Positions 8,013 through 17,100 of a stretch of 56,007 bases of DNA are shown here, in pieces (position 1 is the stretch's first letter; each line of letters starts with the position of its first letter). Position numbers and translations under genes: made by a program. The stretch spans positions 1-56,007 of the forward strand of contig JALOQB010000001.1 of NCBI GenBank assembly GCA_025453595.1, given 5' to 3'. The DNA is from Polyangiaceae bacterium (GTDB lineage: Bacteria; Myxococcota_A; Polyangia; Polyangiales; Polyangiaceae). The notes beneath the pieces were generated by a model. The model ran no database searches. It was not told the DNA's origin and saw nothing but the letters and a program-made list of their open reading frames with translations.

Positions 8013-8669
8013 ATGCGTTTCCTCTGCCTCTCCGACATCCATGGCAACGCCGAGGCCCTCCAGGCCGTGCTCATCGAGGCCGAACGGCGCGGCTTCGAGC
8101 GCGTGCTCGTGGCCGGTGACCTCTGCTTCCCCGGCCCCGCTCCCCTCGCTGTATGGAAGCTCCTGATGTCGGTGAATGCCACCTTCGTCCCGGGGCTGAC
8201 GGATCGGGCCCTGGCCTCCCTCGACCTGGGCGCGGTTCGCCCCTCGACCCCCCACGAGCGGGAGCGGCTGGAGCGGCTCCGGGCCACGCGGGAAGAGCTG
8301 GGCGAGCTGATCCTGGCCCGGCTGGCGAAGGCGGCGCCGGTGGTGCGGATCCCCCTGCAGAACGCGGACGAGCTGGTGCTGGTGCACGGCAGCCCCCACG
8401 ACCCGAGCGAGGGGATGTCCCACGAGATGAGCGACGAGGAGCTGTCGGCGCTGATCGGCGACGACCCGGCGGACGTCATCGTCTGCGGCATGACGCACGT
8501 ACCCTTCGATCGGCATGTCTGCGGGGTGCAGATCGTGAATGCCGGCTCGGTCGGCGAGGCCCCCGGGGGCGCCGCGCACGGCACGCTGCTGCGGGTCTTG
8601 CCCACCGGCTACGAGGTCGAATCCTTCGCGGTCCCGATCCCGCGGCGGGCCCAGGAGGCTGCCCGATGA
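8013..8669 (+). CDS. Metallophosphoesterase (YfcE/MJ0936-like) with altered metal ligands
   Basis: 218 residues. The calcineurin-like fold is clear: SDIHGN (residues 7-12), VAGDLCF (GD), VLVHGSPHDP, and the closing VIVCGMTHVPF plus IVNAGSVG. Compared with the family, the GNHD/GNCD block reads GLTD (FVPGLTDRAL) and the GHTH block reads GMTH, so two usual metal ligands (Asn and the first His) are changed. Activity may be altered or lost. The start at 8013 is the first codon that gives the canonical MRFLCLSDIHGN beginning. It overlaps the next gene by four bases (ATGA). Confidence 0.85.
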   Translation: MRFLCLSDIHGNAEALQAVLIEAERRGFERVLVAGDLCFPGPAPLAVWKLLMSVNATFVPGLTDRALASLDLGAVRPSTPHERERLERLRATREELGELILARLAKAAPVVRIPLQNADELVLVHGSPHDPSEGMSHEMSDEELSALIGDDPADVIVCGMTHVPFDRHVCGVQIVNAGSVGEAPGGAAHGTLLRVLPTGYEVESFAVPIPRRAQEAAR

Positions 8670-9145
8670 GCCGGCGCGTCAAGCTGCCCGTCGTCGAGCG
8701 GGACGTCCCTTCCGAGTCCACCGTCGAGCTGCTCCGGCGCTCCCTCGGCGGCGCCCTCTCCCCCGGGGAGGTCGCCCTCGCGGGGCGCTTTGTCGCCCTC
8801 CAGTCCCAGCCTGAACGCCCCCTCGTCGTCCTCTTCGAGAGCCAGGACGAGGCCCACCTGTGGGTCGGCCAGGGTCGGGTCCGCAAGGCACCCGTCGCCA
8901 CCCTCACGGACCCCACCGGCGCCCCGTCCCCCGAGCTCCATGCGGTGGCCCGGGATATCCGGAGGCTCCATACCCTCGGGGAAGGGGCCCGGGTGGGCGT
9001 GCTGTTGCCGGAGCCGCCGGGGGCGATCGGCCGGGGGGTCCTGGTGGAGCGCTGCCGCTTCGGCGCCCTGGTGCGGGTGCTGGACGGGCGGGTGCTGGCG
9101 GTGGGCTTCCGGCGGCTGTGGGCCGACGAGTCGCTGCTGAACTGA
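8666..9145 (+). CDS. Hypothetical protein translationally coupled to the phosphoesterase
   Basis: 159 residues. Starts inside the stop of the preceding gene (ATGA overlap), so the two are probably co-translated. Sequence is a mixed alpha/beta soluble protein; the C-terminal 60 residues (GARVGVLLPEPPGAIGRGVLVERCRFGALVRVLDGRVLAVGFRRLW) look like a small beta-barrel. No known motif. Converges with the rhodanese gene (11-base gap). Confidence 0.7.
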   Translation: MSRRVKLPVVERDVPSESTVELLRRSLGGALSPGEVALAGRFVALQSQPERPLVVLFESQDEAHLWVGQGRVRKAPVATLTDPTGAPSPELHAVARDIRRLHTLGEGARVGVLLPEPPGAIGRGVLVERCRFGALVRVLDGRVLAVGFRRLWADESLLN

Positions 9146-9156
9146 GGGGGCCCGCC

Positions 9157-9501
9157 TCAGTACCGGGGGACGGAGGGGTCGACGAGGCGGGACCAGGCCT
9201 CGATGCCGCCGGCGAGGTTGAAGAGGCGAGTGAAGCCGCGGCGAGCGAAGTGGAGGGCGGCCTGCTGGCTCCGGATGCCATGGTGGCACTGGAAGACGAG
9301 GGGGGTGTCGCGAGGCAGGGCTTCGATCTCGCCTTCGAGGGCGTCGTCGAGGAGGCGGGCCCCCTCGATGCGGGCGATGGCCCACTCTTGCTCGGTGCGG
9401 ACGTCGATGAGCCAGAGCCCCGGGGGCCCCTGGAGCATGCGAGCGAGCGTGGGGGCGTCGATCTGTTCGATGGCCGGCGGTGAGTAGCGGGGGTCGCTCA
9501 T
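9157..9501 (-). CDS. Single-domain rhodanese (sulfurtransferase)
   Basis: 114 residues, one rhodanese domain. LWLIDVRTEQEW near residue 30 is the CH2A-like entry, and the active loop is CHHGIR with Cys 72 as persulfide carrier, followed by SQQAALHFARRGFTRLFNLAGGIEAW, the typical C-terminal signature. GlpE/PspE-like single-domain proteins move sulfane sulfur to thiophilic acceptors. It is the last gene of a four-gene minus operon, overlapping the VWA gene by four bases (ATGA). Confidence 0.93.
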   Translation of the reverse strand: MSDPRYSPPAIEQIDAPTLARMLQGPPGLWLIDVRTEQEWAIARIEGARLLDDALEGEIEALPRDTPLVFQCHHGIRSQQAALHFARRGFTRLFNLAGGIEAWSRLVDPSVPRY

Positions 9502-10832
9502 TTGTCCTCAAACATCTTCTTGATCAGGTCGATCCCGGCGCTCTGGGCGCGGGTGGTGAAGGCCTTCTGCGCCGCGGCCTGGGAGGAGTCTTTCAGGCCC
9601 ATCATCGTCGATCGCTTGCGGGAGAGCATGACCGAGGTGCCCACCATGTCCTGCCGCACCGAGCGCTGAGCCTCGCCGTTCGACAGGAGCCGGAGGCGGG
9701 TGTCTTCCAGGGTGGCCAGGGTAGCGGAGACCTGGGGGTCCGCGCTGATCCCGGCGCGGGAGGCGTACTGCTGGAGCTCGACGCCGAGGGCCCCGATCTC
9801 GGCGGCCAGCTCGGCGGAGGCGCGCTGCACGGCCTGGCTGGCCTTGCGCAGCGCCATGGCGGCGCGGCCGAGGAGGATCTCGCGGGCAGCCGCCGGCAGG
9901 TAAGCCCCCCGGGCAGAGGAAAAGGTGGGCAGCAAGGAGGCCTGTTCCTGGAGGAGCTGGCCGGTCTCGACGGAGTAAGCCTGGGCGGACACCACGGCGA
10001 GGACGCCGCCGAGGGCGGCCTCTTCCCACCGGAGCGACAGGGGCAAGAAGACCTCTTCTTCCGCCACGAGGGCGGGCAACTCGAGCAGCAGGTTGCCGCT
10101 GTCCAGCCGGACGTCACCGGCGCGCAGGACCTGCTCGATCTTGACCCCCGGGGAGGGTCGAAGCGCGAGCCGGAGGTTGGCGGCGGTGGTCATGAGCAGG
10201 CCCCCCACCTCGGCGGCGATGGCCTCGACGGGGGGCTCGCCGGCCTCGATGAAGGTGTAATTTCCGCGGCCCTGCTCGGCGAGGGACGACAGCAGCAGCG
10301 GGTTGACGTCGCGGCCAAAGCCGAAGGCGCTGAGGGTGGCGCCGGAGGCCGCGCCCTGCACCAGGCGAAGGAGCTGATCGGGGCCTGTCACCCCCTCGGT
10401 CGGGCAGCCGTCGGTGAGCAGCAGCACCCGCCCCTTGCCCCGGCATAGCTCGAGGGAGGTGAGCATGGCCCCGCCGAGGTTGGTGTTCCCGCTGGCCTTC
10501 GCCTCGTCGAGGGCGCCGAAGGCGCGCTGCTTTCCGGCGGCGTCCATCGGGGTCATCGGCAGCAGCTCGCGGACCCGGCTGCTGAAGGCCACGCAGGCGA
10601 AGGCGTCGGAGGGCCCCAGGGATCGGACCACCGCCCGGGCGCTCGCCACCGCGGTCTGGAGCTTCTCGCCGTGCATGCTGCCGGAGGTATCGAGGGCCAG
10701 CACCAGGCGCAGCGGGGGGCGCGTCGAGGGGGCCGCCGGAGGCTTCACCGCCAGCACGAAGCGCCCCTCGCGCTCGTTGTAAGCGAGGGCCTCGTGTTCC
10801 GGGAGGATGTGCAGCTCGAACGACGCGCTCAT
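9498..10832 (-). CDS. VWA-domain protein with intact MIDAS
   Basis: 444 residues, no signal peptide. The von Willebrand A domain spans about residues 40-215. The metal-ion site is intact: DTSGS (Asp 48, Ser 50, Ser 52), the Thr of SGNTNLGGA, and LLLTDGCPTEG. A second beta-rich part (about 215-300) and a helical tail follow, the layout of cytosolic inter-alpha-trypsin-inhibitor-like VWA proteins. Such proteins bind protein partners through Mg2+. The gene lies in an operon with a Ser/Thr kinase and a rhodanese, so a part in signalling is possible but inferred. Confidence 0.88.
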   Translation of the reverse strand: MSASFELHILPEHEALAYNEREGRFVLAVKPPAAPSTRPPLRLVLALDTSGSMHGEKLQTAVASARAVVRSLGPSDAFACVAFSSRVRELLPMTPMDAAGKQRAFGALDEAKASGNTNLGGAMLTSLELCRGKGRVLLLTDGCPTEGVTGPDQLLRLVQGAASGATLSAFGFGRDVNPLLLSSLAEQGRGNYTFIEAGEPPVEAIAAEVGGLLMTTAANLRLALRPSPGVKIEQVLRAGDVRLDSGNLLLELPALVAEEEVFLPLSLRWEEAALGGVLAVVSAQAYSVETGQLLQEQASLLPTFSSARGAYLPAAAREILLGRAAMALRKASQAVQRASAELAAEIGALGVELQQYASRAGISADPQVSATLATLEDTRLRLLSNGEAQRSVRQDMVGTSVMLSRKRSTMMGLKDSSQAAAQKAFTTRAQSAGIDLIKKMFEDK

Positions 10833-10859
10833 CGAGCCAATGTAGCCCGCCTCCTCCGG

Positions 10860-12038
10860 TCACGCACCCCCCTGGCGGCGACCGCGCAGCGTGAACACCA
10901 CCAGCTCCGGGGCGGCCCCGAGCCTCCCCGGGGGGCCCGTCGTACCAAGCCCCGCATGCACGTACAGCGTCGAGGCGCCTCGACGGTAGAAGCCGTAGGT
11001 GTACCGGTAAGCGATGCGGGCCAGGTTGAAGCGCTCGACCAGGAAAGGGATCGCGAGCTGCCCCGCATGCGTGTGCCCCGACAGCACCAGATCCGCGCCG
11101 AGCTCGGAGGCCCGGTCGAACAGGTTGGGGTCGTGGGCCAGCAGCACCGTGGGGGCAGGCTTGGGCCCCGCCAGCGTGGTCTCCAGATCCGCGCGGGCGG
11201 TCCAGGTGTCGTCCACCGCCGCCAGCCGCAGCGACCCCTCGCCCCGGTGGATCATCACGCTGGCGTTGCGCAGCACCCGCAGCCCCGCCGCCTCCAGCTT
11301 CACCGGCAGCGAATCCGGCTCGCCAAAGTAGTCGTGGTTGCCCATGGACACCACCACCCCCTCCCGGGCCTGGAGCCCCCCCAGCACCGCGGCGATCCGG
11401 TCGTGGAAATTCACCCCGGAGGTCACCAGATCCCCGGTGATCACCGTCAGATCCGCCTGCTCCGCGTTGGCCATGCGCACCCACCGCTCGGCCAGCCCCG
11501 GCGGCAGCAGCCCGCCGATGTGCAGATCCGAGAGCTGCACCACGCGGAACCCCTCCAGATCCCTCGCCAGCCCCTCGATCTCCACCTCCAGGCGCCGCAC
11601 CACCACCCACCGCCGCCGCACCTTGATCGCGTACGCCCCGAGCCCCACCATGAACAGATAGAACCCGAGGGCGAGCCGCGATGGTAGAGAAGCTCCATAC
11701 CCGAGGAGCCAGCCGAGCAGCGGCCCCAGCGCGTAGGCGAGGGCCAGGAAGGGGGCGCCGAAGAACGAGGCGCACCAGTGGGCGAAGTAGGGCTCATCGA
11801 GGAGGGTGACCTTCCAGCCGGGCCGGGGGGTATCCCAGACGATGAGCCGGATGCGCTCGCGGATCGGCAGCGCCGCGAGGGCCGCGAGGGCCGCGCCGCA
11901 GGCCCAGGGGGCCGGGGCCCCGAGGAGCCGGAAGAGCTCGGCGTAGGGCACGATCAGCAGCAGGTGGGTCACGACGGTGGCGCGGAGGAGCACCGTGGGG
12001 AAATCGACCTTGCCACGTCGCCGGATAGGTTCACTCAC
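10860..12038 (-). CDS. Membrane-anchored metallophosphoesterase (YkuE/YaeI-like)
   Basis: 392 residues. The N-terminal half (about 1-135) holds four hydrophobic segments, for example TVVTHLLLIVPYAELF and ALGFYLFMVGLGAYAI. The catalytic domain then shows the complete motif set: VVQLSDLHIG, VITGDLV, SMGNHDYFG, LLAHDPNLF and LVLSGHTHAGQL. YkuE/YaeI-like enzymes hydrolyse phosphoesters at the membrane (YaeI acts on UDP-diacylglucosamine). All metal ligands are present, in contrast to the phosphoesterase at 8013. The GTG start overlaps the kinase stop (GTGA), and the VWA gene follows after 27 bases. Confidence 0.9.
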   Translation of the reverse strand: MSEPIRRRGKVDFPTVLLRATVVTHLLLIVPYAELFRLLGAPAPWACGAALAALAALPIRERIRLIVWDTPRPGWKVTLLDEPYFAHWCASFFGAPFLALAYALGPLLGWLLGYGASLPSRLALGFYLFMVGLGAYAIKVRRRWVVVRRLEVEIEGLARDLEGFRVVQLSDLHIGGLLPPGLAERWVRMANAEQADLTVITGDLVTSGVNFHDRIAAVLGGLQAREGVVVSMGNHDYFGEPDSLPVKLEAAGLRVLRNASVMIHRGEGSLRLAAVDDTWTARADLETTLAGPKPAPTVLLAHDPNLFDRASELGADLVLSGHTHAGQLAIPFLVERFNLARIAYRYTYGFYRRGASTLYVHAGLGTTGPPGRLGAAPELVVFTLRGRRQGGA

Positions 12039-14053
12039 GCGACGGTCCCTTCGGCGATCTGCCCGTCTTCAAAGAGCACGCAGAGGCTCTCGGGACCGGG
12101 GTGAAGGGCGAGGATACGCCCCTGGAGGGAGGCCGGCAGCGCGACCCGGATCCAGCCCTCGGCGGAGCGGCGCAGCAGCCGCGCGTCGTCGCCCCCGGCC
12201 CAGGGGACGCCGCCTGGGCCAAGGCCAAGCACGAGGAGGTCGCGGGTGGTCTGCACCGGCTCGAGCCTGGCTTCGAGGGAGCCGCTCAACCGGAGCGCGT
12301 GGCCCCCGCTGCCCACGACGTAGGCCCCGCCCTCCGGGGTCGCGAGCAGGGCCATCAGGTGGCCCGTTCGCCCCCAGTTGACCGGCTCGGCAGGCCCGCT
12401 CCCCAGGTGAAGGAGCTCACCTCCCTCGCCGCAGAGCAGCAAACCACCGGAGAGAAGCCGGGTGGCGGCCAGGATCCGGTGGGTGTCATCGATGACCCGC
12501 CGCAGCAGCGGTTGACCGGGGCGCAGCAGGCCGATCACGGAGGCTCCGCTGTCGATCTGCTCACCGACGAGGAGGATCTCGGCAGGGTTCGGGGAGAAGG
12601 AAGCGTTGTGCCAGAGGAGGCCCGGCTCCTGGGCCCAGGAGGAGAAGGAGCCATCCGGGTTTCGGCCCAGGAGCTGCCCCTGCTCGCCGTAAAGCAGGAG
12701 CCCACCCTGAGGCAGCGCCAGGACCCCCCGGAGCCGCGAGACATCGAGCCCCGCCGGCAGCGGGTGGGGCGACCAACCGCCCCCCTCGGAGCGCATCAAC
12801 CCGAAGCGACCGAGGGCGAACGCTGCGCGGCCGTCCGAGGCGAAGGCCCCGGCCCAGGCCCGGGTCGGCAGCGTGGGCGAGGGGCGAGCGCGGAAGATCA
12901 GCGAGGACGAGGATGGCCCCGAGGGGAGCAGGCCGCTGGGCGAGGACGGGGCCCGCGCCTGCTCGACCGAAGGCCCCGCGAGCGGCGCGATGGAGCCGTT
13001 CTTCGGCTGGGTGGTGGCGAAGGGCGCCGGCGTGGGCTTGCCCCCCTGGTGGGGCGCGCCGCGCTCCGCGGACTGGCGCAGCGCCCCCTCGACGGGCCCC
13101 CAGAACTCGAGCAGCGTCTCGTGGCGCGTCGCCGGGTCGGCCCCGGTCGCTCGATCGAGCTCGCGGTCGATGAGCTGGACAAGATCCGGGCGCTCCGCCA
13201 GCTCCCGGGGGAGCGCGTTCGGGAAGGAAGAGAGCCGGGGGCGCGGCCCGGAGAGCACGCGAGAGAGCACCTGGAAGGGCGTCTCCCCCGGGTACGAGGG
13301 GAAGGCCTGGACCCCGGTCAGCGCCTCGAACAGCACCGACGCGAAGGAGAACAGATCGGTCCGGGCCGAGACCCGCCGGTTGCCCATCTCGAACTGCTCC
13401 GGCGGCGCGTAGCCCACGCTGGCCCCCGCCAGCGCCAGCGTCCCCCGGCCGTCGACGTCAAAGCGCTTCACCAGGCCAAAATCGGTGATCTTGACCACCT
13501 CCTGGGTCGCCTCTGTGGTGATCAGCAGGTTCGATGGTTTCAGATCCCGATGCACGATCTGCGCTTCGTGGATCAGCGAGAGCGCCCGCGCCACCTGGCG
13601 GAAAAGACGGCGGACCCGCGCCGCCGCCAGCCCCTTGCCGGGGTTCTGCGCCAGGATCTGGGCCAGCGTCTGCCCGTGCACAAACTCGAGGACCGTGAAG
13701 GGCAGCGCGTACACCTCGCCATCCGGCATGCGGCACCGGTGCACCCCGTGATCGTAGAAGCGAACCACGTTCGGGCTGGGCGCCTGCGCTTGCCCCAGCT
13801 TCCGCAGCACGTCCGCTTCCTGGAGGAAGCGCGCCAGCGCCTCCTCGTTCACCACGTCCGGGCGCAGCAGCTTCACCACCACCCAGGGCCCGTCCGGCTC
13901 GTCGTAGCCCGCACGAAACACCCACCCCTGCCCCCCCTCCCCGATCAGCTCCGACGGGTGGTACGACAGCCCCGAGGACCCCTCGATGGACGCTCGAGTG
14001 AGCAGATCGCTGAGCTGGCGCAGCCTGTCCGCGGAGATCGTCACGGGCCCCAC
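12035..14053 (-). CDS. Eukaryotic-type Ser/Thr kinase with C-terminal propeller-like domain
   Basis: 672 residues. Kinase domain about 30-320: glycine loop GEGGQGWVF (38-46), ATP lysine VVVKLL (Lys 61), catalytic loop HRDLKPSN (Asp 170) and DFG (191-193), all intact. No membrane span is visible. A Pro/Ser linker (about 335-390) leads to about 280 residues of repeated beta blocks (GGLLLYGEQGQLLGRNPDGS, GGLLLCGEGGELLHLGSG, GGAYVVGSGGHALRLSGS) suggesting a sensory beta-propeller. The start is GTG behind GGAGG. It is the first gene of a four-gene operon (kinase, phosphoesterase, VWA, rhodanese) and is divergent from the TPR gene at 14149. Confidence 0.93.
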   Translation of the reverse strand: MGPVTISADRLRQLSDLLTRASIEGSSGLSYHPSELIGEGGQGWVFRAGYDEPDGPWVVVKLLRPDVVNEEALARFLQEADVLRKLGQAQAPSPNVVRFYDHGVHRCRMPDGEVYALPFTVLEFVHGQTLAQILAQNPGKGLAAARVRRLFRQVARALSLIHEAQIVHRDLKPSNLLITTEATQEVVKITDFGLVKRFDVDGRGTLALAGASVGYAPPEQFEMGNRRVSARTDLFSFASVLFEALTGVQAFPSYPGETPFQVLSRVLSGPRPRLSSFPNALPRELAERPDLVQLIDRELDRATGADPATRHETLLEFWGPVEGALRQSAERGAPHQGGKPTPAPFATTQPKNGSIAPLAGPSVEQARAPSSPSGLLPSGPSSSSLIFRARPSPTLPTRAWAGAFASDGRAAFALGRFGLMRSEGGGWSPHPLPAGLDVSRLRGVLALPQGGLLLYGEQGQLLGRNPDGSFSSWAQEPGLLWHNASFSPNPAEILLVGEQIDSGASVIGLLRPGQPLLRRVIDDTHRILAATRLLSGGLLLCGEGGELLHLGSGPAEPVNWGRTGHLMALLATPEGGAYVVGSGGHALRLSGSLEARLEPVQTTRDLLVLGLGPGGVPWAGGDDARLLRRSAEGWIRVALPASLQGRILALHPGPESLCVLFEDGQIAEGTVA

Positions 14054-14148
14054 TGTAGTGCCTCCCAGGGCGGCGGCGCCACGCCCCTGTCTCCTCTCCC
14101 CAGCGCCCCGGGGTTTCCTCGGCTGCGGACCCGCGCTACGCCTCCCTC

Positions 14149-17100
14149 GTGATCCGCCCCCGGCTGCTGGCCCCCTGGTTGCTCGCCGCTTCGCTCCTCT
14201 CTTGCAGCGCTGCCACCCCCTCCGCTCCTCGATCCCCCTCCATCGAGGCCCGCGAGCGCGGCCCCGCCTCCGGCGACGGCGAGGTCGTGGGCCGCTGGCT
14301 CCTCGCCGAGCTCCTCGCCCCCGGTGGCTCCCCGGACAGCGCCCGGCGCGCCCGCGCTCGCCTCGATGAGCTCAAGGCCGCCGGCATGCTCGCCTCCCTC
14401 GCCCGCGCCATCGACGACTTCTCCCACGGGAAGCTCGAAGCCAGCGGCCGCTCCTTCCTCCTCGCGCTTCAGCAGGCCAAGGTCTCTTCCGACCCCCTCG
14501 GGCCCCTCGTCGCCTGGTTCGCCGCCAACCACCTGCTGTCCCTCGACGGGGCGGTGCCCGCCCTCTGGAAAGAGGCCCAGCCCTGGGTCATGAAGACCCT
14601 GAGCGAGCCCGGGGCCCTGGGCTGGCGAGGTCGGGGCGAGCTGGTCGAGTGGTGGACCAACCACGCCTTCGAGGAGGCCGAGGCGAACCTGACGGATCGG
14701 GCGGTGGCCCAGCTTGGCTGCGTCAACAACCTGCGCATCGCGGGGCCCTTTGGCCACGGCGCGGCGGCGGATCGGTGGCGCTCGTTTCCGGCCGAGAAGG
14801 CCGGTCCGTGGCCGGCGTTCTGGCCGGCGAGCGAGCGGCGAGCGGTGGCCCCCAAGATCCTGGCGACGGACCGGCAAGGGTGCATGCACCGGCTGGGGGA
14901 GCCGACGATCAACGGGGTCTTCTATGCGGAGACCTATCTCGATCTGCCGGCGGAGCGCGAGCTGCTGCTGTCGGCGCAGAGCGCCCTCGCCATCTGGATC
15001 GACGATCATAAAGTGCTGGAGCGCGACATGCGGACCTGGGGGGTCTGGCCTCGTTTTGGCGTCCAGGTGCGCCTGGCGGCGGGGCGTCATCGCGTGCTGG
15101 TCAAGCTGCCGGAGCCGGAGACGAGCCTGCGCATCCAGGACCCGACCGGGGCGCCGGTCGCGATCGTCAGCAGCACCGAAGCGGGGGCCTCGTACGTGAC
15201 GGCGGCGCCGCTGTCGGTGAAGGATCCCAACCTGCTGATGCGCTACCTCGGCGACGGCAAGGTGCGGGCCCCGCAGGACGAGTTGGAGGCGTACCTCGCC
15301 GCCTACGCGGCGGCGCTGGAGGGGCAGTTCGACGTGGCCAGCGTGCTGCTGGAGCCGCTGATCAAGGAGCAGGAAAACGCGGCGCCGCTGGCCCTGACGG
15401 CGGCGGCCACCTACGCGGAGAAGGATCCGATCTTCCCGGAGACCGACGCCCGGGATCTGGCCCGGGCCCTGCGGGAGCGTGCGGTGTCGCTGGACCCGGC
15501 GCTGTCCTTTCCCCGGCTGTGGCTGGCCCTGGATCGGATCGACAAGGGGCCACCGGAGGCCGCGCGCGCGGTCCAGGGGCTCCGCGAGGAATTCCCGGAG
15601 GTCCCCGAGATCGGTCGGGTCCTGGTGGGGCTCTACGGGCGCCTGGGCTGGCGCGCCGAGCGAGCCCGCGCCGCCACCGCGCTCCTCGAGCGCTTCCCCC
15701 ACGATCGCGGGGCGCTGGAGACGGTCATCCCGGTGCTGGAGGAGGCCGGCAAGCTCCAGGAGGCGGACGCCCTCGCCGCGCGCCTCCGCAAGATCTATCC
15801 GGATAGCGAGATCGAGCTGGATCGCGCCATCGCTCGCCGCGACTACCCGGCGGCCATCGCCGAGCTCAAGCGGATGAGCCAGCGCCGACCGGAGCGGAAG
15901 GACATCGCGGACCGGATCGCGGGGCTGCAGCAGCGGGCGGGGCAGAAGGTCGACGTGCTTGCGTCGCTGGAGCGGGCGCTGAAGCTGAACCCGCGGGACG
16001 GCTCGGCGCGGCTGGCGCTGGCGGACGCGCGCTTTGCCCGCGGGGATCGGGGAGCGCTGCGGTCCGCGCTGGCGTCGGCGATCCAGCAGGGGCTGGACAC
16101 GAGGGAGCTGCGGGGGGCCATCGAGCTGGTCGAGGGGGTGACCGAGCTGGAATCCTACCGGGTCGACACGAAGGAAGTGATCCGCCAGTACGAGGCCGCC
16201 TCGGAGACGCTGGACGGGACGGCGGCGCGGGTGCTCGACTACTCGGTGCTCTGGGTGCACGACGACGGGAGCGCCCGGATGCTGGAGCACGAGATCATCC
16301 GGGTGCAATCGCAGGAGGCGATCACCAAGCTGGCCGAGCAGCGGGTGCCGCAGGGGGCGTTGATCCTGCGGATGCGTGTGCTGAAGAAGGACGGGACGGT
16401 GCTCGAACCGGAGCGCGTCGAGGGCAAGCCGACGGCGACGATGCCGCACCTGGAGGTGGGCGACTACATCGAGACCGAGCACATCCTGGCGACCGAGGGG
16501 GACGGCGAAGGGGGCCTGCGTTACCTGAGCCCACACTGGTTCTTCCGCGAGGAGGACATCGCCTACTGGCGCAGCGAATTCGTGGTCATCACCCCGCGCC
16601 ACCGCCAGCTCACGATCGAGACGACGGGCCGCGTCCCGCCGCCGGAGGTGAAGGAAGAAGGGCCGCTGGCGCTCCGTCGCTGGCGCGTCGACCGCTCGCC
16701 GGCCGCCCCGGTGGAGCCCAGCAGCCCGCCGATCCAGGAGTTCTTGCCCAGCGTCCGGGTGGGCTGGGGCCTCCATTCGCAGGGGCAGCTCGCTCGCATG
16801 CTCGACGCCTCTTTCGACGACTCTTCCCGCGATCCGCGCCTGGTCCGCGTCGCCCAGCGGCTGGTCCAGGAGGGCGGTCCGACCCAGGACCCCGCGGAGA
16901 AGGCCCGGCGCATCTACCGCTGGGTCCTCGCCAACGTCGAGGATGGCCGCGAGTCCGACGGCCGCAAGGTCGTCATCGGCAAGAGCGGCAGCCGCGCCGC
17001 GGCCTTCCTGTACCTGGCCCGGTCCGCGGGGCTCCCGGTCGAGCTGGCGGTGGTGCGCGATCGCCTCCGGGACCCGCAGGAAGGCCCCCTCGCCGCCGCG

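Noticed and set aside
9498-12038. Long alternative minus-strand frame over the VWA and phosphoesterase genes (up to 11775)
   Set aside because: It lacks any motif, is Gly/Arg-rich and conflicts with two well-supported genes joined by short gaps.
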